Origin: Saprospiraceae bacterium
Lineage (GTDB): Bacteria; Bacteroidota; Bacteroidia; Chitinophagales; Saprospiraceae
Direction of reading: 5' to 3'
DNA: 64,000 nucleotides
Assembly (NCBI GenBank): GCA_020629965.1
Contig: JAHDCG010000006.1
Span: 24,669-88,668 of the forward strand
The position numbers were made by a program, and so were the translations under genes. Below, one piece after another: positions 24,822 through 33,654 of this stretch; the stretch's first letter is position 1; the number at the start of each line of letters is the position of its first letter. The notes beneath the pieces are model-generated. The model was not told the origin of the DNA and did not search any database. It saw nothing but the letters and a program-made list of their open reading frames with translations.

Positions 24822-25473
24822 TCAAGGCTGCACGACAAAAGGCTCGATACGTTGCCGTATTCCGCGCTGATAAAGCATCAAATAATATACGCCCGCCGTG
24901 CCGCCGTTCAGTTCGATGTCGGTGCGCAGCAAGTCGTTTTCGGTTCTTACTTTTGTAATTTTACAACCTGACCTAAAGTATTGACAATCAACACTTCATA
25001 TTCGCTGTCGGGAAAAAGCCGGTTGACCTCCAAGCGGAAACTACCGTCGTTGGGATTGGGAAACAAGGAAAATTTGCCGGCATCTTCACCGAGATAAATC
25101 GTGCCGGCATCGTGGCGGTAAGTCGCGGTCGTCGCACAGCCTTCGACGGAGCAGTCCCCCGTCCATGCTTTGCACCAATAAATCCGGTCGGGGTCGTACA
25201 GGGTACCGGCCACATAGGATTGGAAAACTTCTCCTTCCAAAGTAACCAAACCGTCCGCATTCCCGTCGCCCGACTCGAAATAGCCCCATTGGTAGCAGTT
25301 GACTTATCCGGTTGAAATTCATCAAACAAGCGTCGCAGCGTTTTCGGATATTCGGACGGTCGTGTTTTGACGTAATGAATTTGCTTTTCAATCGTTCTTT
25401 TTCCCGAACCGCTGATGTACGCGCCGGGGTATTTTTCAAGAAGTCTTTGAATGCTTAGTTTGATGTCTGCCAT
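24822..25473 (-). pseudogene. T9SS-tailed protein disrupted by two frameshifts
   Basis: Three frames must be joined to read one product. The N-terminal part MADIKLSIQRLLEKYPGAY...FDEFQPDKS runs to about 25305. A +1 correction there gives CYQWGYFESGDGNADGLVTLEGEVF...FSLFPNPNDGSFRLEVN. A second correction in the A4 run at 24959-24962 gives the end of the T9SS sorting domain (TDIELNGGTAGVYYLMLYQRG...FVVQP, stop at 24822). With one base added at each site the gene encodes 217 aa. The C-terminal half is a T9SS tail, yet the start lacks a signal peptide, so the 5' part may be a fusion or the real start may be lost. Function is unknown. Confidence 0.65.
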
Positions 25474-25505
25474 AGTTCTAATTTTTTAAGAAATAAGTTT
25501 TTTGT

Positions 25506-26054
25506 TTATTGACTCTTCTCCAAAGCCTCGATTATCGGTTTCCAATATTTACCTTTTTGCAAAAGCCGAATGCTCAAAAATACCTTGCGTTCTTCCGCTT
25601 TCATATCGGCGAGCATCGACTTCGCATCTCTTGCTTCGATTGCTTTGTGCGCCGCTTTTTTTAAGGATGTCACCACGCTTCGGTTGTCTTTTCGGTAGCT
25701 GTGAATCTTTGCCGTTAAGTATTCCGGGCGGTAGTTGCTCCGATTTTCCGGTTTGTCGATTTCCTGCTGCAGAGTTCGCAAGAGCAGTCCCAATGTCGCC
25801 GGGTCTTGCTGTGCCGTCTCTATTTTTTCTTCCGTTGTCTCATAGCGATTGACAATTATAGCTGTTGTATCATCTATCTTATCCTCTACGTCCGGCGTTG
25901 AAAAATCCGGATTATTTTGATACCACCATGCCCCCGCCCCGGCGCCGATAAGCACGAAAAGGCACAGTATCCGCAGAGGAAAAAAATTGCGCTTCGGCTC
26001 TCCTGTCTTAGGCTGAAACCTGCTGACCGGAGGGAGCGCGGGCGGCAGTGTCAC
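25506..26054 (-). CDS. Single-pass membrane protein, unknown function
   Basis: The protein has 182 aa. A short basic/proline cytoplasmic tail (1-25) precedes one membrane helix (about 27-47, FPLRILCLFVLIGAGAGAWWY). A soluble helical domain follows (TTEEKIETAQQDPATLGLLLRTLQQEIDKPEN...ALEKSQ). The start overlaps the stop of the upstream kinase gene by four bases (ATGA), so it is translationally coupled to it. Kinase and membrane protein could form a sensor-substrate pair. No family was recognised. Confidence 0.65.
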   Translation of the reverse strand: MTLPPALPPVSRFQPKTGEPKRNFFPLRILCLFVLIGAGAGAWWYQNNPDFSTPDVEDKIDDTTAIIVNRYETTEEKIETAQQDPATLGLLLRTLQQEIDKPENRSNYRPEYLTAKIHSYRKDNRSVVTSLKKAAHKAIEARDAKSMLADMKAEERKVFLSIRLLQKGKYWKPIIEALEKSQ

Positions 26055-27175
26055 CTCTTCGGCCGGTCGGTCGGTCGGGTTTTCGGGCGAAAAACCTGGG
26101 TGACGTTGGTTTTCGGTGTTCCGTATTTCTCCCCCTCCGGTCTGCCGACAGCAGGTGTCTGCTGCCGCCCCGGCATTACCTCGGTGGTGTCCGATTGATT
26201 TCCGTTTGCAAAATGCGACGAGTTTTCGTCGAGCATTTTATTTTGTCCGGCGGGCAGTATTTCCGTTTTGTCTTCATCCGAAGCCGGGCCGTTTTGCGGA
26301 GTTTGTCGAAGGTTGATATTTTCGGACTCCATGAGCATACCGAGTAGTTCTTCCGCCGTTTGCGCTCTCTCTTCGGGTGCAAAAACAAAGCAGCGTTTAA
26401 TCATTTCTCTGAACGGCGACGGGATATTTTCCAGTTTTGCGGGCAATTCGAGATTAACGATTTTACGGCTCACTTCAAGTTGCGATTGCGTGCTTTTGTT
26501 CTCACCGTTGCTGCGTCCGCGAAAAGGTAATTCGCCGGTCAAAATGCGATAAATAATGACGCCCGTTGCCCACAAATCGACGTTTTTGTAAATTTTTCCG
26601 TTTTGAATTTGCTCCGGAGCGGCGTAGGCGTAAGACAAACCGATGGCAGAATTGGTAATCGTATTTTCGCCGCCGGTCTGCCGGCTCAGACCGAAATCGG
26701 TGATTTTGGGTGTCCAAACCCCGTCTTCCCGATGCAGCAAAATATTTTGTGCCTTGAGGTCGCGGTGTATGACGTCGTTTTTATGCAGAAAAGCCACGCC
26801 GTTCAGTATGCCTTTAATTATCAGGGTTTTATCTTCTAAACTAAGGTCTTCTTTTTTTAAAAACTGTTCTAAATTACCGTACTCATAAAATCTTAAAACC
26901 GCAAAATCCATCATTCCCGTAAAACCCGTATCAAAGCGGTAGCCGGCATCGTAGCGGGCGATATTGCGGTGCAACGGCAGCCTGTTGACCAACTCTACTT
27001 CTTTTTGCAGCGTAAATTTGTCCCACTCCGGACGCACGTCCGATACCTTGAGGGCGACGTAGTGATTTTTCGCGTGGTCAAACACCTTATACACCCTCCC
27101 GAATCCTCCGGCACCGATGTACTGCTTGTTGCGGTATCGACTTTCGAAGGCATTGTAGGTTAATTTTGCTGACAT
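26051..27175 (-). CDS. Hanks-type Ser/Thr protein kinase (PpkA-like)
   Basis: The protein has 374 aa. The kinase domain spans about residues 12-275: glycine loop GAGGFGRVYK, VALKV with the ATP-binding Lys, HRDLKAQN with the catalytic Asp, DFGLSR, and the YAAPEQ activation-segment end. The remaining 100 residues are Gln/Thr/Pro-rich (DKTEILPAGQ, DTTEVMPGRQ, VTQVFRPK). They contain repeated T-E/T-Q sites that could be phospho-acceptors for an FHA domain. In several type VI systems a PpkA kinase, a PppA phosphatase and an Fha protein switch assembly on and off, and all three are present here. No transmembrane segment is seen in this kinase, but the next gene encodes one. Confidence 0.9.
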   Translation of the reverse strand: MSAKLTYNAFESRYRNKQYIGAGGFGRVYKVFDHAKNHYVALKVSDVRPEWDKFTLQKEVELVNRLPLHRNIARYDAGYRFDTGFTGMMDFAVLRFYEYGNLEQFLKKEDLSLEDKTLIIKGILNGVAFLHKNDVIHRDLKAQNILLHREDGVWTPKITDFGLSRQTGGENTITNSAIGLSYAYAAPEQIQNGKIYKNVDLWATGVIIYRILTGELPFRGRSNGENKSTQSQLEVSRKIVNLELPAKLENIPSPFREMIKRCFVFAPEERAQTAEELLGMLMESENINLRQTPQNGPASDEDKTEILPAGQNKMLDENSSHFANGNQSDTTEVMPGRQQTPAVGRPEGEKYGTPKTNVTQVFRPKTRPTDRPKR

Positions 27176-27203
27176 TGTTTTGTTTTTTTTGGATTTGGAA
27201 AGC

Positions 27204-27367
27204 TAAGGAACGCGAAACAAAAAGATTCAAAATTTTGGCTTGTTCTTTTTTCCGATTACTGCGTTAAAAAGCCTCGCCGTAGCTAAGGCTATACCTACTT
27301 TTTTTGCCTTGAACTCGAAAAAAACAGCTGCACCTACTTTTCTGAATCTACTCATATCGCGTTCCTA
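27204..27367. repeat. Imperfect 160-bp palindrome between kinase and upstream gene
   Basis: Terminal arms TAAGGAACGCGA (27204-27215) and TCGCGTTCCTA (27357-27367) are inverted copies. Further in, GATTCAAAATTTTGG pairs imperfectly with CCTACTTTTCTGAATC, and T-rich and A-rich blocks mirror each other around GCCGTAGCTAAGGC. There is no reading frame. This is a mobile-looking palindromic intergenic element or a large hairpin that could separate two transcription units inside the cluster. Confidence 0.65.
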
Positions 27368-27377
27368 AAACGAGTGC

Positions 27378-27881
27378 TTACCAAACACCTCGAAAAATAT
27401 CATCGTAATCCGGAAATTTAGTGATATAACACCTGATTTTTTTCATGATAATAACCTGCGAAGCCTTTCCGCCTTTAGGATATGCATCAGTTTTCGAGTG
27501 TGGTATTGCGGGTAGTATTTTTACCAATTTTTCTTTTCGCATATTACTCAACCAACTTCTTTTTGCATTATTGATTTTAACAGGAAGTCGCTTTCCGGCG
27601 TAAGTCTCTTCGTAATCCGCTTCGCTCCATTTCATTTTACCCTCGTCGTACGTGACAAAATTATCCGTAGAAAACTCTGCCCACCCTCCCAATCTGAAGT
27701 TTTGATAGACGGGTAGTTCCAATGCAAAACAAATCCACGCTCCCTCCTTCAGTCTGTGCTGCGGCAATCCCAATTCTTCTCCGATTTGTCGGAGGGTTAA
27801 CCCTCTTATAAAATATTCTTCGGTAAAACATCCGTTCGCATATATAATATCGCCGGTTTTATTTTCCTTCATTTGATTCAT
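27378..27881 (-). CDS. Hypothetical protein inside T6SS-like cluster
   Basis: The protein has 167 aa with no signal peptide or membrane helix. Notable features are an acidic/aromatic middle (GGWAEFSTDNFVTYDEGKMKW), a basic block (NNAKRSWLSNMRKEKLVKILP) and a conserved-looking end (YPKGGKASQVIIMKKIRCYITKFPDY). No family was recognised. Its place between OmpA-domain and kinase genes, next to a palindromic element, makes it a candidate accessory, effector or immunity gene. The sequence gives no catalytic motif to support any of these. Confidence 0.5.
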   Translation of the reverse strand: MNQMKENKTGDIIYANGCFTEEYFIRGLTLRQIGEELGLPQHRLKEGAWICFALELPVYQNFRLGGWAEFSTDNFVTYDEGKMKWSEADYEETYAGKRLPVKINNAKRSWLSNMRKEKLVKILPAIPHSKTDAYPKGGKASQVIIMKKIRCYITKFPDYDDIFRGVW

Positions 27882-27923
27882 AACTGTATTTTTATTCTGT
27901 TTTGTTAATTCAGCCTGATTTTT

Positions 27924-28790
27924 TTACCACAAATTCTCTCCCAACCCGAAAGGGTCGTCCGCTTTTGAATAAATAACAAGCATGACGCTTTGATTCAGCC
28001 GCAGAGAAAAATCGCTGTCACCACCGCCGCCGTAAGAGATATTGCGATAGTCCTTTTGTTGTATATCATACCGTGCCGCCAAGTCGAGGTTTAATTGCGG
28101 CGGTGCATCTCCGAAATACACAAACTCCGTTTGCAGACCGCTTACGCGATGATTTTCTATAAACTCGATAATGCTCTCCGCACGTCGCCGACTCAACTGT
28201 TTATTCGCATCCGCATTTCCTACTTTGCTCGCTCTGCCGATGATTAAAATACCGTAGTCTTCCGCATTTTTTTTCAAAAAGCTCAAAAAAGCATCCAGAC
28301 GGCTTTCCTGTAAGCGCGTTAATTTATTTTGCCCCGAATTGTAGAAAAGCGGCAACAGCGTCAGCTCTTCCAACTGCAAATGATGATAAGCCAAAGTGCT
28401 GCGTAAAACAGGCGCAAAACAACGGTCGCCGCCATCGGCACGGCTGTAAAAATGCGCCGCACGTTCTTTACCGGCCGCGATATTTTGCAGTTCCGTACAC
28501 ATTTTCTCAAAACAGTTCGCGTCATAATTTTCAAAAACAGTCACCAATTCCCGCACGGGAATTAACTCGAACATACCGCCCAGCACATTTTTTTGTTCTA
28601 AAAAACAATCTTTAAAATCCGTTGGTACCGTCTCTGTCGGTTCGGGTTCGATGACGGGCGGCGGCGGCAAAACCACAGCGGCTTTCGGCTGCATAAATCC
28701 GTACAGCGCCCAAACCGAGCAGGCGGTTACTATCAACCACAGCGGAAAATAAATCCACATTTTGCTGAGTCCTTCGGAGGTATTACTCAT
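27924..28790 (-). CDS. Inner-membrane-anchored OmpA-domain protein
   Basis: The protein has 288 aa. One membrane helix near the N-terminus (about 13-31, FPLWLIVTACSVWALYGFM) precedes a proline-rich linker (VVLPPPPVIEPEPTE). A periplasmic region follows, then a C-terminal OmpA/MotB-like peptidoglycan-binding domain (about 170-260, LDAFLSFLKKNAEDYGILIIGRAS ... NKQLSRRRAESIIEFI). Classical type VI systems anchor to peptidoglycan through an OmpA domain on TssL or a partner. Subtype iii lacks TssJLM, and this protein could take over that role. The start overlaps the phosphatase stop by four bases. Confidence 0.8.
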   Translation of the reverse strand: MSNTSEGLSKMWIYFPLWLIVTACSVWALYGFMQPKAAVVLPPPPVIEPEPTETVPTDFKDCFLEQKNVLGGMFELIPVRELVTVFENYDANCFEKMCTELQNIAAGKERAAHFYSRADGGDRCFAPVLRSTLAYHHLQLEELTLLPLFYNSGQNKLTRLQESRLDAFLSFLKKNAEDYGILIIGRASKVGNADANKQLSRRRAESIIEFIENHRVSGLQTEFVYFGDAPPQLNLDLAARYDIQQKDYRNISYGGGGDSDFSLRLNQSVMLVIYSKADDPFGLGENLW

Positions 28791-29845
28791 TTTATCGGTA
28801 TTTCTTGTTTACTTTTCAAGGTATCGAACAGCGCCGGCGATGCGGAAAACGTATCTGCCGGCAAAAGCACTTTTGACTCCGAGACGGGCATTTCGATTTC
28901 TGCCGGTTCTATTTCATCCAAAATCTCTGAGGGGCTTTTACTTCTTACCTCTGTCGGCTTATCGGTATTTTTTGTTGTGAGCGCACCCGCAGCCGCAAAA
29001 ACCAAAAACAGCAGAAAAATACCCGTTGCCGCCGTGAAAATCTTTCGCCGATTTTCTTCCAAAAATCCGTGTACCCGGATTTCTCTTTTCCCCCCGACTT
29101 CGCCGACGTGCAGCAGCCAAGCCGAGAAGTTATCCTTAGAGTTGCGCTCGCATTCCTCTCTGATACGTTGCATTTTATCGGAGTCGGAGAGTCGTGTACC
29201 ACCCAAAACGGTTTGTAAATCGCGGTCGGTCAAACTTTCGCAAACCCCGTCCGAACACATAAAAAATAAGTCGTCTTTTTTGACATCGATAATAAACCTG
29301 ATTTCGGTTTTTTCGTGACTTCCCCTCCCCGTCACGGCTTTAGTGACGACGTTTCGTTTGGGGTGTGTGCGTGCTTCCGCTTCATTGATAATGCCCTTTG
29401 CCACCAGTTCATTCACGAAAGAATGGTCTTCGGTTTTAAAGATTATATCTCCGTTTCTGAACTGATAAATCCGGCTGTCGCCGAGATGGGCGGCGGTGAC
29501 TTTCTCCCTTCCGAAATGCAGTAAGGTCAACGTCGTAGCAATTCCTGTGCTCTCGCCCAGCTCGGTCATACGCTTGTTTATTCTGTTTTCGGCAAGGTGA
29601 ACGGCTTTGTCGATGTCATCGGCATCTACGGTTTCTTTACCGAGCAAATAATCGGAAATTACCCGACAGGTTATTTCGCTCGCCACTTCCCCTTTTTTCA
29701 GACCGCCTACTCCGTCGCAAACCATAAAAAGACGGTGCTCCGACTCCGGACGTAAATCTTCCTGCAAAGGCCAAATACTGTCCTCGTTATTTTCTCGCTG
29801 CCCGATTTCATTCAGACTTTGCGGCGGGTGCAGGTTAATCTTCAT
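28787..29845 (-). CDS. PP2C-type Ser/Thr protein phosphatase with membrane anchor (PppA-like)
   Basis: The protein has 352 aa. PP2C motifs run through residues 10-240: NEDS near the start, FMVCDGVGGLKKGEVAS, HLGDSRIYQF, and FFMCSDGVCESLTD with the metal-binding Asp residues. A membrane helix follows at about 270-290 (IFTAATGIFLLFLVFAAAGAL), then a short periplasmic tail. PP2C enzymes remove phosphate from Ser/Thr. The sensor kinase gene (26051-27175) and the FHA gene (29951-30609) lie in the same block, so this is probably the off-switch of a T6SS phosphorylation circuit. It overlaps the OmpA-domain gene by four bases. Confidence 0.9.
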   Translation of the reverse strand: MKINLHPPQSLNEIGQRENNEDSIWPLQEDLRPESEHRLFMVCDGVGGLKKGEVASEITCRVISDYLLGKETVDADDIDKAVHLAENRINKRMTELGESTGIATTLTLLHFGREKVTAAHLGDSRIYQFRNGDIIFKTEDHSFVNELVAKGIINEAEARTHPKRNVVTKAVTGRGSHEKTEIRFIIDVKKDDLFFMCSDGVCESLTDRDLQTVLGGTRLSDSDKMQRIREECERNSKDNFSAWLLHVGEVGGKREIRVHGFLEENRRKIFTAATGIFLLFLVFAAAGALTTKNTDKPTEVRSKSPSEILDEIEPAEIEMPVSESKVLLPADTFSASPALFDTLKSKQEIPIK

Positions 29846-29950
29846 ACTCTTTGTTTTTATGAGTCATTTTCCCTTTAGGCTTAGAATTTTCCGCAATAAC
29901 TTTCCTGCGATGAGCCACCGGAAGAATTTATATCACGCAAAAAATCCGCT

Positions 29951-30609
29951 TTAGGTCGTTTGTAGTTTTAAGCCCACATTTCCGATACGCACCGACATTC
30001 CGTCGCGCATCGGCACGCGCTCATAGTCCTGCAATCGCAAACTGCGCCCGCTGAGAAATACACCGTTGGTGCTCGGCGTACCTTCGGCGTGACCGATATC
30101 GTAAATAAAATATTCTTTTTGCCCTCAGCGTCCACAAAAATTTCGACCACGCAATGCCGACGACTTACCGTGCGATCTTCGATTACCAAATCGGTATTTT
30201 TTCGACCTATGACGTTTCTGCCTTCCCGCAGTTGCAGCCTGACTCCGGAATCCGTCACCAAACACCCGACATTGGTTTCCGCCGCCGTATTTTCCGCACC
30301 AAACGAGTTACGTGGCGGAACGACAGGCGGCAGGCTCTCGGGCGCATCGTAGCGAGCAGCCACGGGTGACTCCTGCTCCGGCACTCCGTATCCTGTCGGG
30401 GGCGGCAGGTTAACCTTTTCAGATAAAGGCGGCGGTGCGTCATAGTTGCCCGGGCTGTCGGTCGATGCGGCATAACTTCCCTCGGATTCTGCCTGCGGGG
30501 CAGGAAAATGCCAGGTACTACAGTTTTCACAAACGACCTGCATCGCGCCCGCCGGTACGATTATTTCCGTTTCGCAATTCGGATTGGTACAGGGTATTGT
30601 TCTTTGCAC
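29951..30609 (-). pseudogene. Zinc-ribbon/FHA-domain protein with frameshift
   Basis: The frame opens with a zinc-ribbon-like Cys cluster (MQRTIPCTNPNCETEIIV ... VVCENC, residues 1-32). A Pro-rich linker precedes an FHA domain (GCLVTDSGVRLQLREGRNVIGRKNTDLVIEDRTVSRRHC, about 115-155). At the A5 run on the minus strand (plus-strand T5, 30116-30120) the frame is lost. Adding one A restores EYFIYDIGHAEGTPSTNGVFLSG...RIGNVGLKLQTT and a stop at 29951, giving 219 aa with a complete FHA fold. FHA domains bind phospho-threonine and would read the output of the nearby kinase. Unrepaired, the product ends in an unrelated 30-residue tail. Confidence 0.85.
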
Positions 30610-30667
30610 TTGCTGCTTTTTTGTTGAATGAACTAATGAGCGATTTCTTCGGCTCGAAGAGGTTTTA

Positions 30668-31717
30668 TTATCCGCTCGATATTTTTCTTTCTCCCATTCT
30701 CGGTGCCGGAGCCTGCTTAGTTACCGGTCCGTTTAAAGTCGAAATCAACGAGGTAGTAAACTGCTGAATGTCTCCGATAATGAGTGCCGTTTCTTCTCTC
30801 GACACCGTTTTTCGAGCCGAGAGGTTACGAATGTTGGCACGCAAATCGTTTATTTGTCCGTTTTTCAATACATTACGGACAAAATCACGATCGGAAGACT
30901 CGATGAGTCCGTCGGTCAGTCCCGCCAGATTGCCGAAATAAACCGCTAATTCTACGGGTGACAAATCCGGCAACCTCCAATTGAACCAGCCCTGATTGCT
31001 GCGGATGAAATGCACCAAAGGCAGACAAAAATCCGTGCGGGCGGTATCTTTTCTGCGATTTTCATTGATGACGTGCGCCGCTATTCTGACAATGTTTTCG
31101 AGCTGATTTTGCAAAAACAGATACCACTTTTGCAACAGAGGAAATCCGCTCACCGTCAGCGAGGGCGGAATATATCCCTCGACAACTTTGCCGTCTTGCC
31201 ATTCGGCAATTTTCATGCGCACCGCCGCCGGATTTTTTGCCGCGTCGATTTGATGATGAGAAATACACTCCAGACGATAATCCGGACACAAATACGGATG
31301 CCGAATCGGGCGCGTTTGCGGAATACCTGCCGGTACCCTGCGCTGCGCATCGACACTCAAATATAAATGGTAGCGCACCCCCGGATTAGGTACAAACTCG
31401 GCAAAAGGTGCCTGCAACGGCAACTTTTGACTACTGATATTTCCCGGTAAAATTTCCACTCGGTAGCCGCCCGGCAAAATCGCCCGACAGGCCTGCAAAA
31501 TGACCCGTACAGAATGCGGTGCCATACCTTGGGCACTTTGTACCGTAAACGGACTGTCGGGCAACAAACCAAAGCCGCCCGCTGCCAAAGCGGCGGCGGC
31601 ACGAGAGTCGCGCACAGCATCTTCGATGCTGTTTTCCAAATGTCGAAAATGATCGGCACTCAGTTTCATCCCGTTTTCCCAGTAGGTCGGGAAGCTGTTA
31701 ATGTCCGGAAATATCAT
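30668..31717 (-). CDS. tssK: Type VI secretion baseplate subunit TssK
   Basis: The protein has 349 aa. The N-terminus FPTYWENGMKLSADHFRHLENSIEDAVRDS matches the start of Bacteroidota TssK proteins (WxxGMKLxxxHF). A beta-rich N-domain is followed by a helical trimerisation region and a small C-terminal domain. TssK trimers form part of the baseplate wedge (with TssF2G) and dock it to the membrane complex. It follows tssN by four bases, so tssF-G-N-K appear co-transcribed in that order. Confidence 0.85.
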   Translation of the reverse strand: MIFPDINSFPTYWENGMKLSADHFRHLENSIEDAVRDSRAAAALAAGGFGLLPDSPFTVQSAQGMAPHSVRVILQACRAILPGGYRVEILPGNISSQKLPLQAPFAEFVPNPGVRYHLYLSVDAQRRVPAGIPQTRPIRHPYLCPDYRLECISHHQIDAAKNPAAVRMKIAEWQDGKVVEGYIPPSLTVSGFPLLQKWYLFLQNQLENIVRIAAHVINENRRKDTARTDFCLPLVHFIRSNQGWFNWRLPDLSPVELAVYFGNLAGLTDGLIESSDRDFVRNVLKNGQINDLRANIRNLSARKTVSREETALIIGDIQQFTTSLISTLNGPVTKQAPAPRMGERKISSG

Positions 31718-31721
31718 ATTT

Positions 31722-32705
31722 TTATCTGTTAATAATCACCGTTTTATCCGTATCCTCGCCGTAGTCGGCCGCATAATTCAAGCCTGCCGCTTTGCTGCCG
31801 TCTCCCGGGATTCTGCGCGCCGATATGATGTCTCTTTTTTGTATTTTATTCTGTTTGATTGACAAATCCGGATTGATAAATCGCGGATTTCGGTGCCAGG
31901 TCATCGGATTGTACCAGATTCTTTTGACGGAAAAAAGCCAACAAAACTGTGGTGTGCCGTCGTATTCGTCGCCCATATCCTGAATCGAACCGAGGTCTGC
32001 CCTTTTGCGTCTTTCCTGCATCGCCAACCGAAAAATCATTCCGACGGTAACTTCCTTCGGGGCTTCTATCCACGGGCGAGCGGGCCGGGCACGCAGGTCA
32101 TATTCATCGGTCAGGCTACGGCGTACTTCAAAATTTACCTGCATCAGGTCACGCCGGGGCCACTCTTCGGCGTTGACGGGTTCGAGCGGAAAAATCCAAG
32201 GATTTTCAACCGTGCGGAACGGCATTTGCCCCGCAAAATCATGCAGTTTGAAAAGCAAAAAAGGCAATAAAAAAATCAGAGGGGCGTCCGGTATGCCTGC
32301 GCTCACGTCTTTACTGTATTCGATAATACCTACGGACTGAGGCGCCGCGACAAAAACAGTTGCCGTTAAAAGCCCGGACACGGTAACGAAGAGAAACTCG
32401 GTCAAAAAAGCATCCTGTTTAAAATCCGTCGGATGTCGAACAGTCCACGGGCGTCGATACAAAGCGTAAACATTGATACCTCCCAACAGCAAAACGGTCG
32501 CACGGCTTACCCAAATCACATGCGGGGTATCTGCTGCAAGCCAATAAGCGAGTATGCTGACAAGAAAAGTCAACAAGGCCAATATCAACTTGTAAATACC
32601 GGCGTATTTGTCGAGTTTTCTTTTTTTGCGCTTAGCAAAAAACAGCAATGCCGCTCCGAAAACAAAGAGCAGAAGACACCATATTATGACTGTGGTTTCG
32701 CGCAT
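31722..32705 (-). CDS. tssN: TssN, multi-pass membrane component of subtype iii T6SS
   Basis: The protein has 327 aa with about five membrane helices in the first 165 residues: VIIWCLLLFVFGAALLFF, YKLILALLTFLVSILAYWL, VIWVSRATVLLLGGINVYAL, FLFVTVSGLLTATVFVAA and LIFLLPFLLFKLHDF. A cytoplasmic domain follows (NPWIFPLEPVNAEEWPRRDLMQVNFEVRRSL ... FCWLFSVKRIWYNPMTWHRNPRFINPD). That half with its WPRRDLMQVNFEV segment is the mark of TssN, a family restricted to subtype iii systems and thought to replace TssJLM. This is the strongest indicator of the subtype. Confidence 0.82.
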   Translation of the reverse strand: MRETTVIIWCLLLFVFGAALLFFAKRKKRKLDKYAGIYKLILALLTFLVSILAYWLAADTPHVIWVSRATVLLLGGINVYALYRRPWTVRHPTDFKQDAFLTEFLFVTVSGLLTATVFVAAPQSVGIIEYSKDVSAGIPDAPLIFLLPFLLFKLHDFAGQMPFRTVENPWIFPLEPVNAEEWPRRDLMQVNFEVRRSLTDEYDLRARPARPWIEAPKEVTVGMIFRLAMQERRKRADLGSIQDMGDEYDGTPQFCWLFSVKRIWYNPMTWHRNPRFINPDLSIKQNKIQKRDIISARRIPGDGSKAAGLNYAADYGEDTDKTVIINR

Positions 32706-32733
32706 TTTTATCTATCGAATTTTCGGTTCTTTT

Positions 32734-33654
32734 TTATGTTTTGTTAAATTGTACATTGTAACCCAAAACAGCCTTATCAAGAATAAAATTTAAAGTATCG
32801 TCGGTCACGATTATTTTTGTAATGACGGGCATTTCTAAAGGAATGAAGTAACTGTACAGCAACTCTTCCAAAAGTATGAGCCGCTTACCGCCGGGCAAAT
32901 AATCGAATAAATCCGCGTCCGTTATGCCTTTTACCGACACTTCCAAAACGGGCATATCATCCCGAAACTCCTCGCCGATAATCGCATCTACTCCTAACTG
33001 CAAAGACTCGTTGCGCTGTCCGGAGTCGGGTATTTTCGGTACGGCGGGCGCGGAAAAGTTTAAGTCCACGGGTTTCTGCAAAACAGCTTCCAGACACAAT
33101 CCTGTCAAATCCCAATTACCGACTATGCGCTGCGCTGCGGGCAGCAAACAACAAAGCAGAAAAACTTGCCGCTCGTCCAAACAATCCCGAAATTTATCTA
33201 AGCCCCACAGATTCGAAATAAAATCAGGAAACCGTTCCGTGTATTTTTGCTCCTTTCTTTCCGCCTCGACTCGCGGATGAAACATTGCCTGCTCGTACGG
33301 AAGAAAAAATTTACGTGCTTCTTTTATTTGTCGCGTGAAGGCTTTAGTGCGTTCGATTGCACTTTCATAATCATTTTCCGTGCGCAGAAAAAGGTGCTTC
33401 GGCAAGGTGTCATAAAGTCCTTTTCGATTGACTTCGATGTACAAAACATCTTCGTGGTCGTAGTATTTTTTTCTGATTTCCGCTACATCCTTTCCTGCTC
33501 TGCGCCCGTTGCTGCCGAGAGGTGCGACTACCGTGCGCTCCAAGTCAAAACCTTCCGTCATACCTTCGGCTTGCGCCAAAAGGGTAGCGGTTAAAGTTTC
33601 CGCTCGCATATCGAAAGCGGCGAAAATCGCCTGTATGTCGTCATCGTCTTTCAT
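32734..33654 (-). CDS. tssG: Type VI secretion baseplate subunit TssG
   Basis: The protein has 306 aa from the ATG at 33654, which overlaps the tssF stop in ATGA; an ATG 31 codons upstream would lie deep inside tssF. The motif VLYIEVNRKGLYDTLPKHLFL (about residues 70-90) is the hallmark of subtype iii TssG. The C-terminal half (LLEELLYSYFIPLEMPV...LNFILDKAVLGYNVQF) fits the family. TssG bridges two TssF copies in the baseplate wedge. Translational coupling to tssF is consistent with a fixed stoichiometry. Confidence 0.82.
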   Translation of the reverse strand: MKDDDDIQAIFAAFDMRAETLTATLLAQAEGMTEGFDLERTVVAPLGSNGRRAGKDVAEIRKKYYDHEDVLYIEVNRKGLYDTLPKHLFLRTENDYESAIERTKAFTRQIKEARKFFLPYEQAMFHPRVEAERKEQKYTERFPDFISNLWGLDKFRDCLDERQVFLLCCLLPAAQRIVGNWDLTGLCLEAVLQKPVDLNFSAPAVPKIPDSGQRNESLQLGVDAIIGEEFRDDMPVLEVSVKGITDADLFDYLPGGKRLILLEELLYSYFIPLEMPVITKIIVTDDTLNFILDKAVLGYNVQFNKT

